NCBI GenBank assembly: GCA_947458415.1
Contig: CANGZG010000024.1
Span: forward strand, 1 to 20,073
From: Comamonadaceae bacterium
Lineage (GTDB): Bacteria; Pseudomonadota; Gammaproteobacteria; Burkholderiales; Burkholderiaceae_C
Length of the DNA stretch: 20,073 bases
Reading direction: 5' to 3'
Shown here: positions 1 to 8,360 of the stretch, one piece after another
Layout of the letters: each line of letters opens with the position of its first letter
Numbering within the stretch: position 1 is the stretch's first letter
The notes under the pieces: model-generated
The model's input: the letters and a program-made list of their open reading frames with translations, nothing else
What the model was told of the DNA's origin: nothing
Database searches by the model: none
Made by a program: the position numbers and the translations under genes

Positions 1-653
1 AAACCGCGTCCACCAGAGGCGGTGGCTTCTGCTTCAAAACGGCTGAGCACGACCAGGTCATTTTCATCCGCGATTTGTGCAAATTGCGGGTTGATCTCCG
101 AACTCACTTGCTCGCAATCGATTTCCAGCACCGGCCCCCACGCTTCTTTGAGCGAGCGGAAAAACACTTCCAAAATGATGTGAATGATGCGGGTCTCTGT
201 GGCAGTGAACAAACGACCTGGGGGCAAATCGGACACGCCTTTGCCAAAGCCGCCAAAAAAACTGTCGAGCGAACTGAACACCACATTCGGGTCGATGATG
301 ATCACCGAATTGCCGCGCATCGGGTTGATGCGGATGGTGTTGACCGACAACGGCGCTTTGAGCATGCCGAGGTAGTCGCCAAATTTCATGATTTGCACAC
401 GCGTCGGGTTGACACGCGGCGTGGTTCGCAACACCTCCAGCAAACCCAGACGGAACATGCGGATGAAGCGCTCGTTGATCATGTCGATCGACGAGACATT
501 CACGCCCAGGCTGCTGTTTTCGCTGGCCAAGTCGTGTTTGCGCACCCGCACCCCGGTGTTGAAACCGGTGTCCGATTCGAGCGAACCGTCTTTCAACCCT
601 TCTGACAGGGCCGACAGTTCTTCCGGACTGAGTAAGTTTTGACGTGTTGCCAT
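1..653 (-). CDS. fliM: FliM, flagellar motor switch protein (partial, N-terminal 217 residues)
   Basis: FliM sits in the cytoplasmic C-ring, binds phosphorylated CheY and helps reverse rotor direction. The reading frame opens with an ATG at 653 preceded by AAAGG and runs off the left edge of the window, so roughly the last third of a typical 330-residue FliM is missing. The N-terminus carries LSPEELSALSEG, the position of the CheY-binding LSQxEIDALL peptide, followed by a linker and the middle domain, in which PMRGNSVIIIDP and the FFGGFGKG loop (GGxG motif) are seen at about residues 118-140. It starts 6 bases after the stop of fliL, so the two are cotranscribed. The fliK-fliL-fliM order is the usual one; fliN would be expected next, beyond the edge. 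Identification is firm. Confidence 0.96.
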   Translation of the reverse strand, partial: MATRQNLLSPEELSALSEGLKDGSLESDTGFNTGVRVRKHDLASENSSLGVNVSSIDMINERFIRMFRLGLLEVLRTTPRVNPTRVQIMKFGDYLGMLKAPLSVNTIRINPMRGNSVIIIDPNVVFSSLDSFFGGFGKGVSDLPPGRLFTATETRIIHIILEVFFRSLKEAWGPVLEIDCEQVSSEINPQFAQIADENDLVVLSRFEAEATASGGRG

Positions 654-659
654 GGGCCT

Positions 660-1247
660 TTACTGCATGACAAAGGAGGTGAACATCACTTCTTCGACAC
701 CGCCAAAGTCTTCGTACTCTTCGAGCAATGCGTTCATGATGTCTTTGAGCTTGACCGCCAATTCCTTGCGGAACTCAGGCTTGCTGGCTTCGGCTTCGGT
801 GGTCTGGCGCATCAAGTCCAGCATGGCAGAGCGCAAGGCAAATTCATGCTTTTTGATGTTGTCAAACACACGCGAGTCGTAATGCGTCATGACCGCGATT
901 TGCACCACCATGACTTTTTTCGAGCCGGTGATGTTGGTCATCAATTCTTTTTCAACTTGAAAATAGTTTTTCTCGAAGCGGGTCGCCTCGGGTGCTTCTT
1001 TTTTCAGTTTGGCCGGGGCCTCGTCTTTGGCTTTGGTCGCGGCGGCTTCGAGTTCTTCCAGTTTGTCCATCGCAGCCAGTTCGGCTTTCTTTTCGTAATA
1101 ACCAGAAAAGTACAAGGTACCAAAAGCGATACCCACCATCAAAACGATGGCCAAAACAACAATACCGAGAATCAACAAAATCGGTTTTTTCTTTTTCGGC
1201 TCTTCCGAGCCGGCTTCGGCTTCGGTTTCAGGTGCTGCGGTTGCCAT
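660..1247 (-). CDS. fliL: FliL, stator-associated basal body protein
   Basis: FliL is a single-pass inner-membrane protein that surrounds or supports the MotAB stator. The 195-residue product has a short acidic then lysine-rich cytoplasmic N-terminus (EEPKKKKP), one hydrophobic segment at about residues 22-45 and a periplasmic domain ending in FTSFVMQ, the usual FliL C-terminal pattern. The periplasmic part begins with a charged Ala/Lys/Glu-rich linker (about residues 50-85), a likely helical stretch. The ATG at 1247 has a clear AGGAGA ribosome site 6 bases upstream. It lies between fliK (25-base gap) and fliM (6-base gap) in one operon. Length and topology are normal for the family. Confidence 0.95.
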   Translation of the reverse strand: MATAAPETEAEAGSEEPKKKKPILLILGIVVLAIVLMVGIAFGTLYFSGYYEKKAELAAMDKLEELEAAATKAKDEAPAKLKKEAPEATRFEKNYFQVEKELMTNITGSKKVMVVQIAVMTHYDSRVFDNIKKHEFALRSAMLDLMRQTTEAEASKPEFRKELAVKLKDIMNALLEEYEDFGGVEEVMFTSFVMQ

Positions 1248-1272
1248 GGAAATCTCCTATTTAACTCAATGT

Positions 1273-3006
1273 TCAGGCGTAACTGTCAAATTGTGAACGC
1301 TCGTCACGCCGATTTGCCTTATCTCCAGCAATTTTCAGGCCAGATTCATCTGACAGTTTCTCATGATTATCGTCAGCTTGCGTGAATTTTCCAGATTTCG
1401 CAGATTGACCCTGTGTGTTTTGACCTTGTGTCTGACCTTGGGCCACGGACACGTAGGCATTGCTCATGCCCAGATCGGCCAGGGCATCTTTCAGCCGTTG
1501 GCTGCCGTTTTGCAGCAGATCTTGGGTCAAGTGGGTGTCTGATTGAAAGTGGGCGCTCAGTTTGCCGTCACGCATTTCCAATTGCACATCGACCAAGCCC
1601 AAGCTGGCGGGCTTGAGTGCGAATTTCATTTTCCATTCGCCGGCATTGAGTTTTTCATGCATGCGAGCGGCCAATTCGGTGGTCAGTTTTTGGCTCAACT
1701 TTTCGTAGGTTTGCGCCATGTCAGGGGGCGTGGCGAAAGCGGGTGCGGGCGCGGCGTGGGCGTGTGCCGGTGCGGGTCGGTTCGCCAATGCGGGCAGCGG
1801 TGCCGCGCTCAGGTCCTTGCCGATGGCGGGCAAGCTGTCAAACGAAGACAACGCATCGAATTCATTTTTCAACGCTTCAATGTCTTCGGCGCGCAGTTGC
1901 GTGTCCATCATCGACAGCACGGCCAAGGTGCTGGCCGTGGCAGAAGCGCTGCTCGCCATGGTGGCCTGAGCGGTGCCGAGCTGAATTTGCAAGTTGTCCA
2001 TTTTGCCCAGCAAGTCTTGTGCATCGGTTTGCATCACGGCCGCTGGGGTTTGCAGTGCTTGGAAGTCTGCGGTGCTGACCGGGCTGTCCAAGGCCACGGG
2101 CAAAGTGCCACCAGCCAGGGTGTGGTTGCCCAAAGCCGTTGCCAGTTGGTTCGCCACAGGCTTGGTCGCGTCGGTATTCAAGCCGAAGCCGGGCAAGCTG
2201 TTGATGCCCAGGATTTGTTGGGTGGAGGGGTTGCTGTTGGCCAATTTGGCGGCCGCGGCACTGGCCGCCGATTCACCAAACAAGGTTTTCACTTGGTTCG
2301 GGTCTAAGCCCATGGCCAGCGCGAAATCCGCCACGCTTTGTTCGCTGGCGGCGGTGTTGGCCGTGGTGATGATTTGCAATTTGTCGCTGACCGCGATGGT
2401 GGTGAGCGCTTCGTTTTGGGCGGCCAAGTTGTCAGCTTGCAGGGCATTGGCTTGCAGATCATCTGCCTTGTCCATGCTTTGGCTCAGTGCCGCTTCGGTT
2501 GTCTCAGTCAGGGCTTGCGCTGTCGCCAAGCCTTGGGTGTTTTCCTCGTTGGCAGTGGGCATGGCTGGGCTGGCGCTGTCTTCGTCTGCTGGGTCATGCC
2601 TGACTTGGCCGTCAGCGTGTTGCGCAGAGACCTTGTCATCACTGTCGGTACGCTCATTGCTTCTGTCTGCTTGCGCGGCTTTGGCAGACGCGTGGCGTTG
2701 CTGTTGGGCTTTTTGGGCGTTGGCCGCGGCGGTTTTGTCCTCGGACGAATGGTCCACAGGCCTGTCTTTGCTGGGCCTTGCCTCGTTTTTGGCAGGTGGC
2801 GGTGGCAACGACTTGTCTGAAGCGGCGAAATTTGGCCGCTGCGCCTGTTTGAACGATTGAACCTGGTTGTGCAAGAAGCTGGCGAAATCGGCGCCAGACA
2901 AAGCGCCTTGTTTCAGGCGCGCAGCCTCGTTCACAGAGACAGACGTCTCGGTGGCGGGGCTGCTCAGGTGGTTGGCCTGGGGTGTGTTCAATGCAGATAA
3001 GTTCAT
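1273..3006 (-). CDS. fliK: FliK, flagellar hook-length control protein
   Basis: FliK is exported during hook growth and tells FlhB to switch substrate class. The 577-residue product has a long low-complexity N-terminal and middle part rich in Ala, Gln, Ser and Asp, with little conserved sequence, as is typical of the molecular-ruler region. The C-terminal Flg_hook domain lies at about residues 440-535 and includes the stretches GEWKMKFALKPASLGLVDVQ and LQNGSQRLKDALADLGM, which are diagnostic. A Gln/Gly-rich tail follows. It is first in the minus-strand fliK-fliL-fliM operon and starts about 27 bases downstream of the predicted transcription start of a sigma54-like promoter at 3044-3059. A second, shorter FliK-like gene lies at 15401. 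Confidence 0.94.
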   Translation of the reverse strand: MNLSALNTPQANHLSSPATETSVSVNEAARLKQGALSGADFASFLHNQVQSFKQAQRPNFAASDKSLPPPPAKNEARPSKDRPVDHSSEDKTAAANAQKAQQQRHASAKAAQADRSNERTDSDDKVSAQHADGQVRHDPADEDSASPAMPTANEENTQGLATAQALTETTEAALSQSMDKADDLQANALQADNLAAQNEALTTIAVSDKLQIITTANTAASEQSVADFALAMGLDPNQVKTLFGESAASAAAAKLANSNPSTQQILGINSLPGFGLNTDATKPVANQLATALGNHTLAGGTLPVALDSPVSTADFQALQTPAAVMQTDAQDLLGKMDNLQIQLGTAQATMASSASATASTLAVLSMMDTQLRAEDIEALKNEFDALSSFDSLPAIGKDLSAAPLPALANRPAPAHAHAAPAPAFATPPDMAQTYEKLSQKLTTELAARMHEKLNAGEWKMKFALKPASLGLVDVQLEMRDGKLSAHFQSDTHLTQDLLQNGSQRLKDALADLGMSNAYVSVAQGQTQGQNTQGQSAKSGKFTQADDNHEKLSDESGLKIAGDKANRRDERSQFDSYA

Positions 3007-3043
3007 ATCCGTTCAGTCTTTTTCTAAGAGATACCTTCGATAA

Positions 3044-3059
3044 AGCAAGAAACGTGACT
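3044..3059 (-). promoter_or_regulatory. Probable sigma54 (-24/-12) promoter for fliK-fliL-fliM
   Basis: On the minus strand the sequence reads AGTCACGTTTCTTGCT, against the consensus TGGCACGNNNNTTGCW. Spacing is exact and the -12 element is perfect, but the -24 GG is GT. The predicted start is near 3033, about 27 bases before the fliK ATG. The weak -24 box lowers confidence. Confidence 0.55.
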
Positions 3060-3131
3060 GGAAATAGCTTGCCGCTGACAAACCAAACGACCGGTGCCTT
3101 GACAAGCCGCTTGCCTGCACTTGCCCATGGT

Positions 3132-3147
3132 TGGCACATCGATTGCT
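3132..3147 (+). promoter_or_regulatory. Sigma54 (-24/-12) promoter for flhA and downstream genes
   Basis: TGGCACATCGATTGCT matches the sigma54 consensus TGGCACGNNNNTTGCW at all but one position, with exact 12-base spacing from GG to GC. The predicted start is near 3158, leaving a leader of about 64 bases before flhA. A sigma54 activator of FleQ type is encoded at 11703-12872. Confidence 0.85.
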
Positions 3148-3221
3148 TGATCAACTTGATGGTTCTGAAAAAACCAGAAAAATTGAATTCTTAACGTTTC
3201 AAAAACAAGAGAAAAGCCACA

Positions 3222-5324
3222 ATGAGCACTTTGAGCCTGTCAACGATTCGACAGAACTTGGCGAAGTTTGACTACACCGGACTGGGGATACCCGTCCTGG
3301 TGTTGTTGATCATGGCCATGTTGGTGCTGCCATTGCCGCCGCTTTTGTTGGACTTTTTGTTTACTTTCAACATTGTGGCGAGCCTGGTGATCATCATGAT
3401 CTCCATCAGCACACGCAAACCTTTGGAGTTTTCATCCTTTCCCACGGTCTTGTTGTTTGCCACCATGTTGCGCTTGGCGCTGAACGTGGCCTCGACCCGC
3501 ATCATTTTGGTGGAAGGCCATACCGGCCATGAAGCTGCCGGCAAAGTGGTGGCAGCCTTTGGCGAGTTCGTGATTGCAGGTAACTATGTGGTGGGTTTCA
3601 TCATCTTTGCGATTTTGATGATCATCAACTTCATTGTGGTGACCAAAGGTGCGGGCCGCGTGTCTGAAGTGAACGCACGATTCACCTTGGACGCCATGCC
3701 TGGCAAACAAATGTCCATCGATGCCGACTTGAACGCCGGTGTGATCGACCAGGCCACCGCCAAAAAACGCCGCGAAGAGTTGGCCCAAGAGTCTGATTTC
3801 TTTGGTGCCATGGACGGTGCCTCTAAATTTGTCAGCGGTGACGCGATTGCTGGCTTGTTGATCCTGTTGATCAACTTGATCGGTGGCTTGGCCATTGGCG
3901 TGATCCAACACGGGCTGTCTGTCTCAGAAGCGGGCAAGATCTACACCTTGTTGACCATCGGTGATGGCTTGGTCGCGCAAATTCCTTCGTTGCTGTTGTC
4001 GTTGGCCACCGCCATCATCGTCACGCGTGTCACCACCACAGAATCGATTTCAGAACAAGCCGGTTCGCAATTGGCGAATCCAGCAGCGCTGTTCATTTCC
4101 TCCATCATTTTGGTCATTCTGGGACTGGTTCCCGGCATGCCGCATTTGATCTTCATCACCTTGGCGGTGGCCACCGCTGCCCTGGGATTGATGGTGGTCA
4201 AAAACGAGGTGGAAGAAGAAGCCACGCAAGAAGCCGTGGCGCAAGCCGCCGCGACGTCCGAAGCCACCAAAGATTTGGACTGGGACGATGTTGACCAAGT
4301 CGATTTGATCGGTTTGGAAATTGGCTATGGCCTGATTCCCTTGGTCAACCCGGAAACCGGCGGTGAATTGATGAGCCGCGTCAAAGGGGTTCGCAAAAAA
4401 CTCTCGGCTGAACTCGGCTTTTTGGTGCAACCGGTTCGCATCCGTGACGACTTGAACATCGACCCCGACAGCTACCACATCGTGCTCAAAGGCGTGGTGC
4501 GTGGCAAAGGCGAAATCAAAGTGGGCCGCGAACTCGCGATCAACCCTGGACAGGTGTATGGCGAACTGCAAGGCACGCCGACCCGAGAGCCCGCGTTCGG
4601 ACTCGAGGCCGTGTGGATCGAACCGTCACAACGCGATGTGGCCCGTACCTTGGGTTACACCGTGGTCGATGCCAGCACGGCGATTGCCACCCATTTGAAC
4701 AAAGTACTGCGTGAAAACTCGGCTGATTTGCTGAGCCACGACGAAGTGCAACAGTTGTTGGACAAACTGTCCGCCAAGTCACCGAAGTTGGTGGAAGAAC
4801 TCGTGCCGGGCAAACTCAGTTTGGGCGTGGTCACCCGCGTGCTGCAGCAGTTGCTGGGCGAGGGCGTTTCCATCCGCGACATGCGCTCGATTGTCGAAAC
4901 ATTGACCGAGGCAGCCGCGCGCAGCACCGATCCCGAACAACTGGCTGCGTCTGTGCGTCCCAAGTTGGGCCGCATGATCATGCAAGCGCTGGTGGATGAA
5001 TCCAACAATTTGTCTGTGATGACCTTGGAACCCAGCTTGGAGCAATTGCTGCACAACGTGTTGCAGCAAAGCCAGCCCGGCCAACCCGTGGTGTTGGAAC
5101 CGAATTTGGCGGAGAACCTGTTCAATTCATTGCGCCAAGGCGCGCATGCCATGGAAGAAGAAGGACACGCAGCGGTGTTGGTGGTGTCGCCACTGATTCG
5201 CGGCTGGTTGTCCAAAGCGGTGCGTTTTCGCGTGAACGATTTGACGGTGCTGTCTTACAGCGAAATTCCTGATGACCAGGCCGTCAAAGTGATTCACACC
5301 GTGAACGCCCTCAACAGAACTTGA
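3222..5324 (+). CDS. flhA: FlhA, flagellar type III export gate protein
   Basis: FlhA forms the nonameric ring of the flagellar export apparatus and couples the proton motive force to export. The 700-residue product has the normal size. The N-terminal half has about eight membrane segments, including VLVLLIMAMLVLPLPPLLLD near residue 25. The highly conserved cytoplasmic FHIPEP loop follows TM4 (NARFTLDAMPGKQMSIDADL, about residues 150-170). The C-terminal half (from about 340) is the soluble FlhA-C domain that docks chaperone-substrate pairs. The ATG at 3222 has only a weak purine tract (GAGAAAAG) before it. It is preceded by a sigma54 promoter rather than by flhB, which is not in this window, and flhF follows after 33 bases. 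Identification is firm. Confidence 0.98.
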   Translation: MSTLSLSTIRQNLAKFDYTGLGIPVLVLLIMAMLVLPLPPLLLDFLFTFNIVASLVIIMISISTRKPLEFSSFPTVLLFATMLRLALNVASTRIILVEGHTGHEAAGKVVAAFGEFVIAGNYVVGFIIFAILMIINFIVVTKGAGRVSEVNARFTLDAMPGKQMSIDADLNAGVIDQATAKKRREELAQESDFFGAMDGASKFVSGDAIAGLLILLINLIGGLAIGVIQHGLSVSEAGKIYTLLTIGDGLVAQIPSLLLSLATAIIVTRVTTTESISEQAGSQLANPAALFISSIILVILGLVPGMPHLIFITLAVATAALGLMVVKNEVEEEATQEAVAQAAATSEATKDLDWDDVDQVDLIGLEIGYGLIPLVNPETGGELMSRVKGVRKKLSAELGFLVQPVRIRDDLNIDPDSYHIVLKGVVRGKGEIKVGRELAINPGQVYGELQGTPTREPAFGLEAVWIEPSQRDVARTLGYTVVDASTAIATHLNKVLRENSADLLSHDEVQQLLDKLSAKSPKLVEELVPGKLSLGVVTRVLQQLLGEGVSIRDMRSIVETLTEAAARSTDPEQLAASVRPKLGRMIMQALVDESNNLSVMTLEPSLEQLLHNVLQQSQPGQPVVLEPNLAENLFNSLRQGAHAMEEEGHAAVLVVSPLIRGWLSKAVRFRVNDLTVLSYSEIPDDQAVKVIHTVNALNRT

Positions 5325-5357
5325 TTGACATAAACACACTGACCTGCGAGAAATACC

Positions 5358-6797
5358 ATGGAACTCAAACGAATTCTGGCACGCGATACCCGGGCCGCCA
5401 ATGAAAAAGCGGTGGCTTTGTATGGACCTGACGTGCTCGTCATCTCCAGCAGCAAAGTGCGTGGGCAAACCGAATTGATCGTGGCCGTCGATGTCGCCCC
5501 CTTGGACGCAGACACCGCAGTCGCAGAAGCCTTTGTGCCGACGGAGAAGTCTTACGTGTTGTCAGACCAACCGGCGCTCGACGCGTCACCCGCGAGTTTT
5601 GGCCAAGTGCTGGACGACACCATGGTTCGCCAAAAACGCCAAGGCAAACCTGCCAAAGCCGTGGCCACGGAAGGGTTTGTGCCTGCTTCCAATTTAAAAG
5701 CCAAAGCCGCTGAAGAAATGGTACCCACCCCCATCAAGGACGCGACCGCCACACCGGTTGCGGCCACCGCGCCCGCTGTGGCGGTTGACACAGTGGCCGC
5801 AGAAACATTGCTCGCTGCGCAAGAAGCGCGTGACAAACAACGCAGCCGCGAAATCGTCGACATGGTGCGCGAAGAATTGGCCGTGTTGCGAAAAGAATTC
5901 AAATTGAGCCAACAAATGGCTTGGCAAGGTGCAGGGCTTTCACGCAATTTGCACCCCTTGCGCAATGCCTTGCAAGAAGCGGCCATTCCGGTGGCATTGC
6001 GGGCTTTGCTGATCGACAGCATCCAAAGTTTTGAAGAGGTCGAGCCTGCGGTCGAAGAAATCCGTCGCCAGTTGTGCCACTCCATGCAACAAACCCATGT
6101 GGCCGTGGCGGATGCGGGCGTCCATGTGTTGGCCGGCCCGTCGGGTGCAGGCAAATCATTGATGGTGGCACGCATGGCGCAACAAGCCAGTGTCAGTTTG
6201 GGCAGCGAACAAGTCGCGGTCATCAGCTTCAGCGACCAACGCGCTGGCGCTTGGAACCAAACCCAATTGCTCAGCGCGCAGTCTGGTGTGGATTGTTTCC
6301 GCGCCACCAACATCACCATGTTGAAACTGCTTTTAGAAGAACACGGACAACGCAAGTGCATCGTGATTGACACACCGGGCGTGCAAATGGCCGAGCGTGT
6401 CGCTGAAATCGTGGGCATTGCGCCAAACGCACAATGCCATGTCGTGGTGCCTGCCGATGCGTCTCAATCCTTGTTGCGCCGTTTGCTGTCTACCCAAGAC
6501 ATTCAATGGCAAAGCCTGATGGTCAGCAAATTGGACGAAGCCACCCAGCCGTGGTCTTTGATTCAGGTGTTGACCGAAGGCCATGTGGGCGTGAGCAACG
6601 TCAGCCGCGGTGACCGCATGGGCGACTGGAGCCGTCAACTGCAGGTGGAAGAATTGGTCGGACTGGCGTTGACACAACTGTCTTCACACCAAGTCGACAC
6701 CGCACAAGAAGACTTCCGCAGCACCATGGCGATGGCATCTGCCAGAATCAGCCGATTGGCGGCGCAGCACACAGGGGTATCGCATGAGCAAGCTTAA
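5358..6797 (+). CDS. flhF: FlhF, SRP-type GTPase for polar flagellar placement
   Basis: FlhF is a signal-recognition-particle-like GTPase that marks the cell pole for flagellar assembly and positively affects flagellar number. The 479-residue product starts MELKRILARDTRAANEKA, the typical FlhF N-terminus, followed by a variable low-complexity B region and the NG domain. The P-loop GPSGAGKS is at about residue 260, the DTPG switch at about 338 and the SKLDEA guanine-specificity motif at about 390 (TKLD in most family members; Thr to Ser here). Its 3' end overlaps fleN by 14 bases, the usual flhA-flhF-fleN order of polar flagellates. This supports polar flagellation. Confidence 0.97.
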   Translation: MELKRILARDTRAANEKAVALYGPDVLVISSSKVRGQTELIVAVDVAPLDADTAVAEAFVPTEKSYVLSDQPALDASPASFGQVLDDTMVRQKRQGKPAKAVATEGFVPASNLKAKAAEEMVPTPIKDATATPVAATAPAVAVDTVAAETLLAAQEARDKQRSREIVDMVREELAVLRKEFKLSQQMAWQGAGLSRNLHPLRNALQEAAIPVALRALLIDSIQSFEEVEPAVEEIRRQLCHSMQQTHVAVADAGVHVLAGPSGAGKSLMVARMAQQASVSLGSEQVAVISFSDQRAGAWNQTQLLSAQSGVDCFRATNITMLKLLLEEHGQRKCIVIDTPGVQMAERVAEIVGIAPNAQCHVVVPADASQSLLRRLLSTQDIQWQSLMVSKLDEATQPWSLIQVLTEGHVGVSNVSRGDRMGDWSRQLQVEELVGLALTQLSSHQVDTAQEDFRSTMAMASARISRLAAQHTGVSHEQA

Positions 6798-7608
6798 AAC
6801 CACCGAAGTCATCGGCATTGCCAGTGGCAAAGGCGGCGTCGGCAAAACCACCGTGGCGATCAACCTCGCCGTGGCGTTGGCGCAGCGCGGCCACGATGTC
6901 ATGCTGTTTGACGCAGACTTGGGCTTGGCCAACGCGCAAATTGCATTGGGCGCACGCGCCGAATACAACCTCAGCCATTTCTTGGCCGGGCAAAAAACGC
7001 TGGAAGAAATCACGCTCAAAACCCGCCAAGGCATTCAACTCATTCCCGGCGCGTCAGGCATGCAAGAGCTGGCTGCGCTCAGTCACATACAAGCTGCGAG
7101 CATCGTGCAAGCGTTCAGCAATTTGGGCAAAAGTGTTGACTACCTGATTGTTGACGTGGCCGCAGGCATTTCACCTTCCGTGCTGGCCTTTTTGTCAGCA
7201 TGCCACCGCCGGTTTGTGGTGGTGCAAGACGATCCGTCTTCGATTGCAGACGCCTACGGCACCATCAAAGTGATGTCGCAAGAAATGCAATTGGATGAGA
7301 TTTACCTGATACCGAATTTGGTGGACACCCAAACACAAGGTTGGAAGCTCTACCAGCGGTTGAACGATGTGTGCATGCGGTTCTTGAACGAATCCATCCA
7401 CTACCTCACCGCCATCGAACGCGATGAAATGGTGTTGGCCGCCCTCAAAAAATACCAATCGGTCATGGAGTTGGCCCCCGGTACCGCCGCGGCCCGCGAC
7501 TTTCGCAGACTGGCTGAGTTATGCACTCAGCTCAGGCCCATTGATCACCCGTCGGGTGGTTTGCAATTTTTCATGGAGCGCCTGCTGAAAAGCAGTGCGA
7601 ATCAATGA
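6784..7608 (+). CDS. fleN: FleN/FlhG, MinD-like ATPase controlling flagellar number
   Basis: FleN (FlhG) is a MinD-family ATPase that limits flagellar number by opposing FlhF and, in Pseudomonas, by binding the AAA+ domain of FleQ. The 274-residue product has the deviant Walker A motif SGKGGVGKTT at about residues 14-23, the DADLGLANAQIALG switch region, the DVAAGI Walker B region and a C-terminal amphipathic helix around LQFFMERLLKSS that should bind the membrane. The N-terminus before the P-loop is short, with no visible DQAxxLR activation motif of the Bacillus type. The ATG at 6784 has AGGGGT upstream and lies inside the end of flhF; its stop overlaps the fliA start (ATGA). All of this points to tight translational coupling. 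Confidence 0.95.
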   Translation: MSKLKTTEVIGIASGKGGVGKTTVAINLAVALAQRGHDVMLFDADLGLANAQIALGARAEYNLSHFLAGQKTLEEITLKTRQGIQLIPGASGMQELAALSHIQAASIVQAFSNLGKSVDYLIVDVAAGISPSVLAFLSACHRRFVVVQDDPSSIADAYGTIKVMSQEMQLDEIYLIPNLVDTQTQGWKLYQRLNDVCMRFLNESIHYLTAIERDEMVLAALKKYQSVMELAPGTAAARDFRRLAELCTQLRPIDHPSGGLQFFMERLLKSSANQ

Positions 7609-8360
7609 TGCGTACCTTGACCCCGATGCAGATGTACAGCCAGGCCAGACCGCAAGGCGAGGAACTGGTGCTCAACCACTTAGGCTTGGTCAAACGCGTG
7701 GCCTTGCACTTGAAAGCACGCGTTCCTGCTTACATGGAACTCGATGAACTGATCCAAGTCGGCATGATGGGCTTGTTAGAAGCTTCCCGGGTGTTTGACG
7801 CCAGCAAAGGCGTGGACTTTGAAAACTTTGCCCACAGCCGTGTGCGAGGCGCCATGCTCGACGAGGTCAGACGTTTGTCGTTCTTGCCGCGCTCGGCGGT
7901 GGCGTTCAACAAAACCCACAACGAAACCTTGCATGCGTTATCAGCTGAATTAGGTCGCGCACCGACGCAAGCTGAAATCGCCGAGTACATGGGCAAGGAC
8001 TTGGAAGATTTCCAAAAAGAGCGTGGCAAGGCCCGTCGCTTTGAGACCTATTCGCTGGAAGTGGTCACGGAAGAAGTGATGAGCATTGCCGACGACGCGT
8101 CGCACCAGCCGGATGTGATGGTCGAAGAAGCCGAGTTCATGGAAGCCGTCACTGACGCGATTGCCCAATTGCCCGAGCGTGAGCAGTTGGTGATGCAACT
8201 CTATTACGTTGAAGAATTGAATTTGAAAGAAATCGGTGAAGTGCTCGAGGTCAGCGAATCCCGGGTCAGCCAGATTTTGTCTGCCGTGGTGAAAAAATTG
8301 CGCGGCACCTTGCAAGTCGATGGTGAATCCTCTGGTAAATCAGGCAGGAGGGCAGCATGA
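7605..8360 (+). CDS. fliA: FliA, flagellar sigma factor sigma28
   Basis: FliA directs RNA polymerase to late flagellar genes. The 251-residue product shows sigma70-family region 2 (LVKRVALHLKARVPAYMELDELIQVGMMGLLEA and onward to FAHSRVRGAMLDEVR), region 3, and region 4 with the helix-turn-helix LKEIGEVLEVSESRVSQIL. The length is normal. Two ATGs stand side by side at 7605 and 7608, and the first overlaps the fleN stop as ATGATG; either could be used, and no strong ribosome site is seen, so translation probably depends on coupling. Matching promoters with good sigma28 elements are found in this window before fliS, flgP and flgM. Confidence 0.97.
   Translation: MMRTLTPMQMYSQARPQGEELVLNHLGLVKRVALHLKARVPAYMELDELIQVGMMGLLEASRVFDASKGVDFENFAHSRVRGAMLDEVRRLSFLPRSAVAFNKTHNETLHALSAELGRAPTQAEIAEYMGKDLEDFQKERGKARRFETYSLEVVTEEVMSIADDASHQPDVMVEEAEFMEAVTDAIAQLPEREQLVMQLYYVEELNLKEIGEVLEVSESRVSQILSAVVKKLRGTLQVDGESSGKSGRRAA

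Noticed and set aside
639..1385. Plus-strand open frame of 248 codons rich in Phe and Gly
   Set aside because: It lies opposite fliL and the fliK end; the composition (FGFG repeats) is what the antisense of Lys/Ala/Glu codons gives.
1994..2860. Plus-strand open frame of 288 codons
   Set aside because: Antisense to the low-complexity part of fliK; Ala/Ser/Leu-rich with no domain and no ribosome site.
5552..6418. Minus-strand open frame of 288 codons
   Set aside because: Antisense to flhF, whose GTPase motifs are clear on the plus strand.
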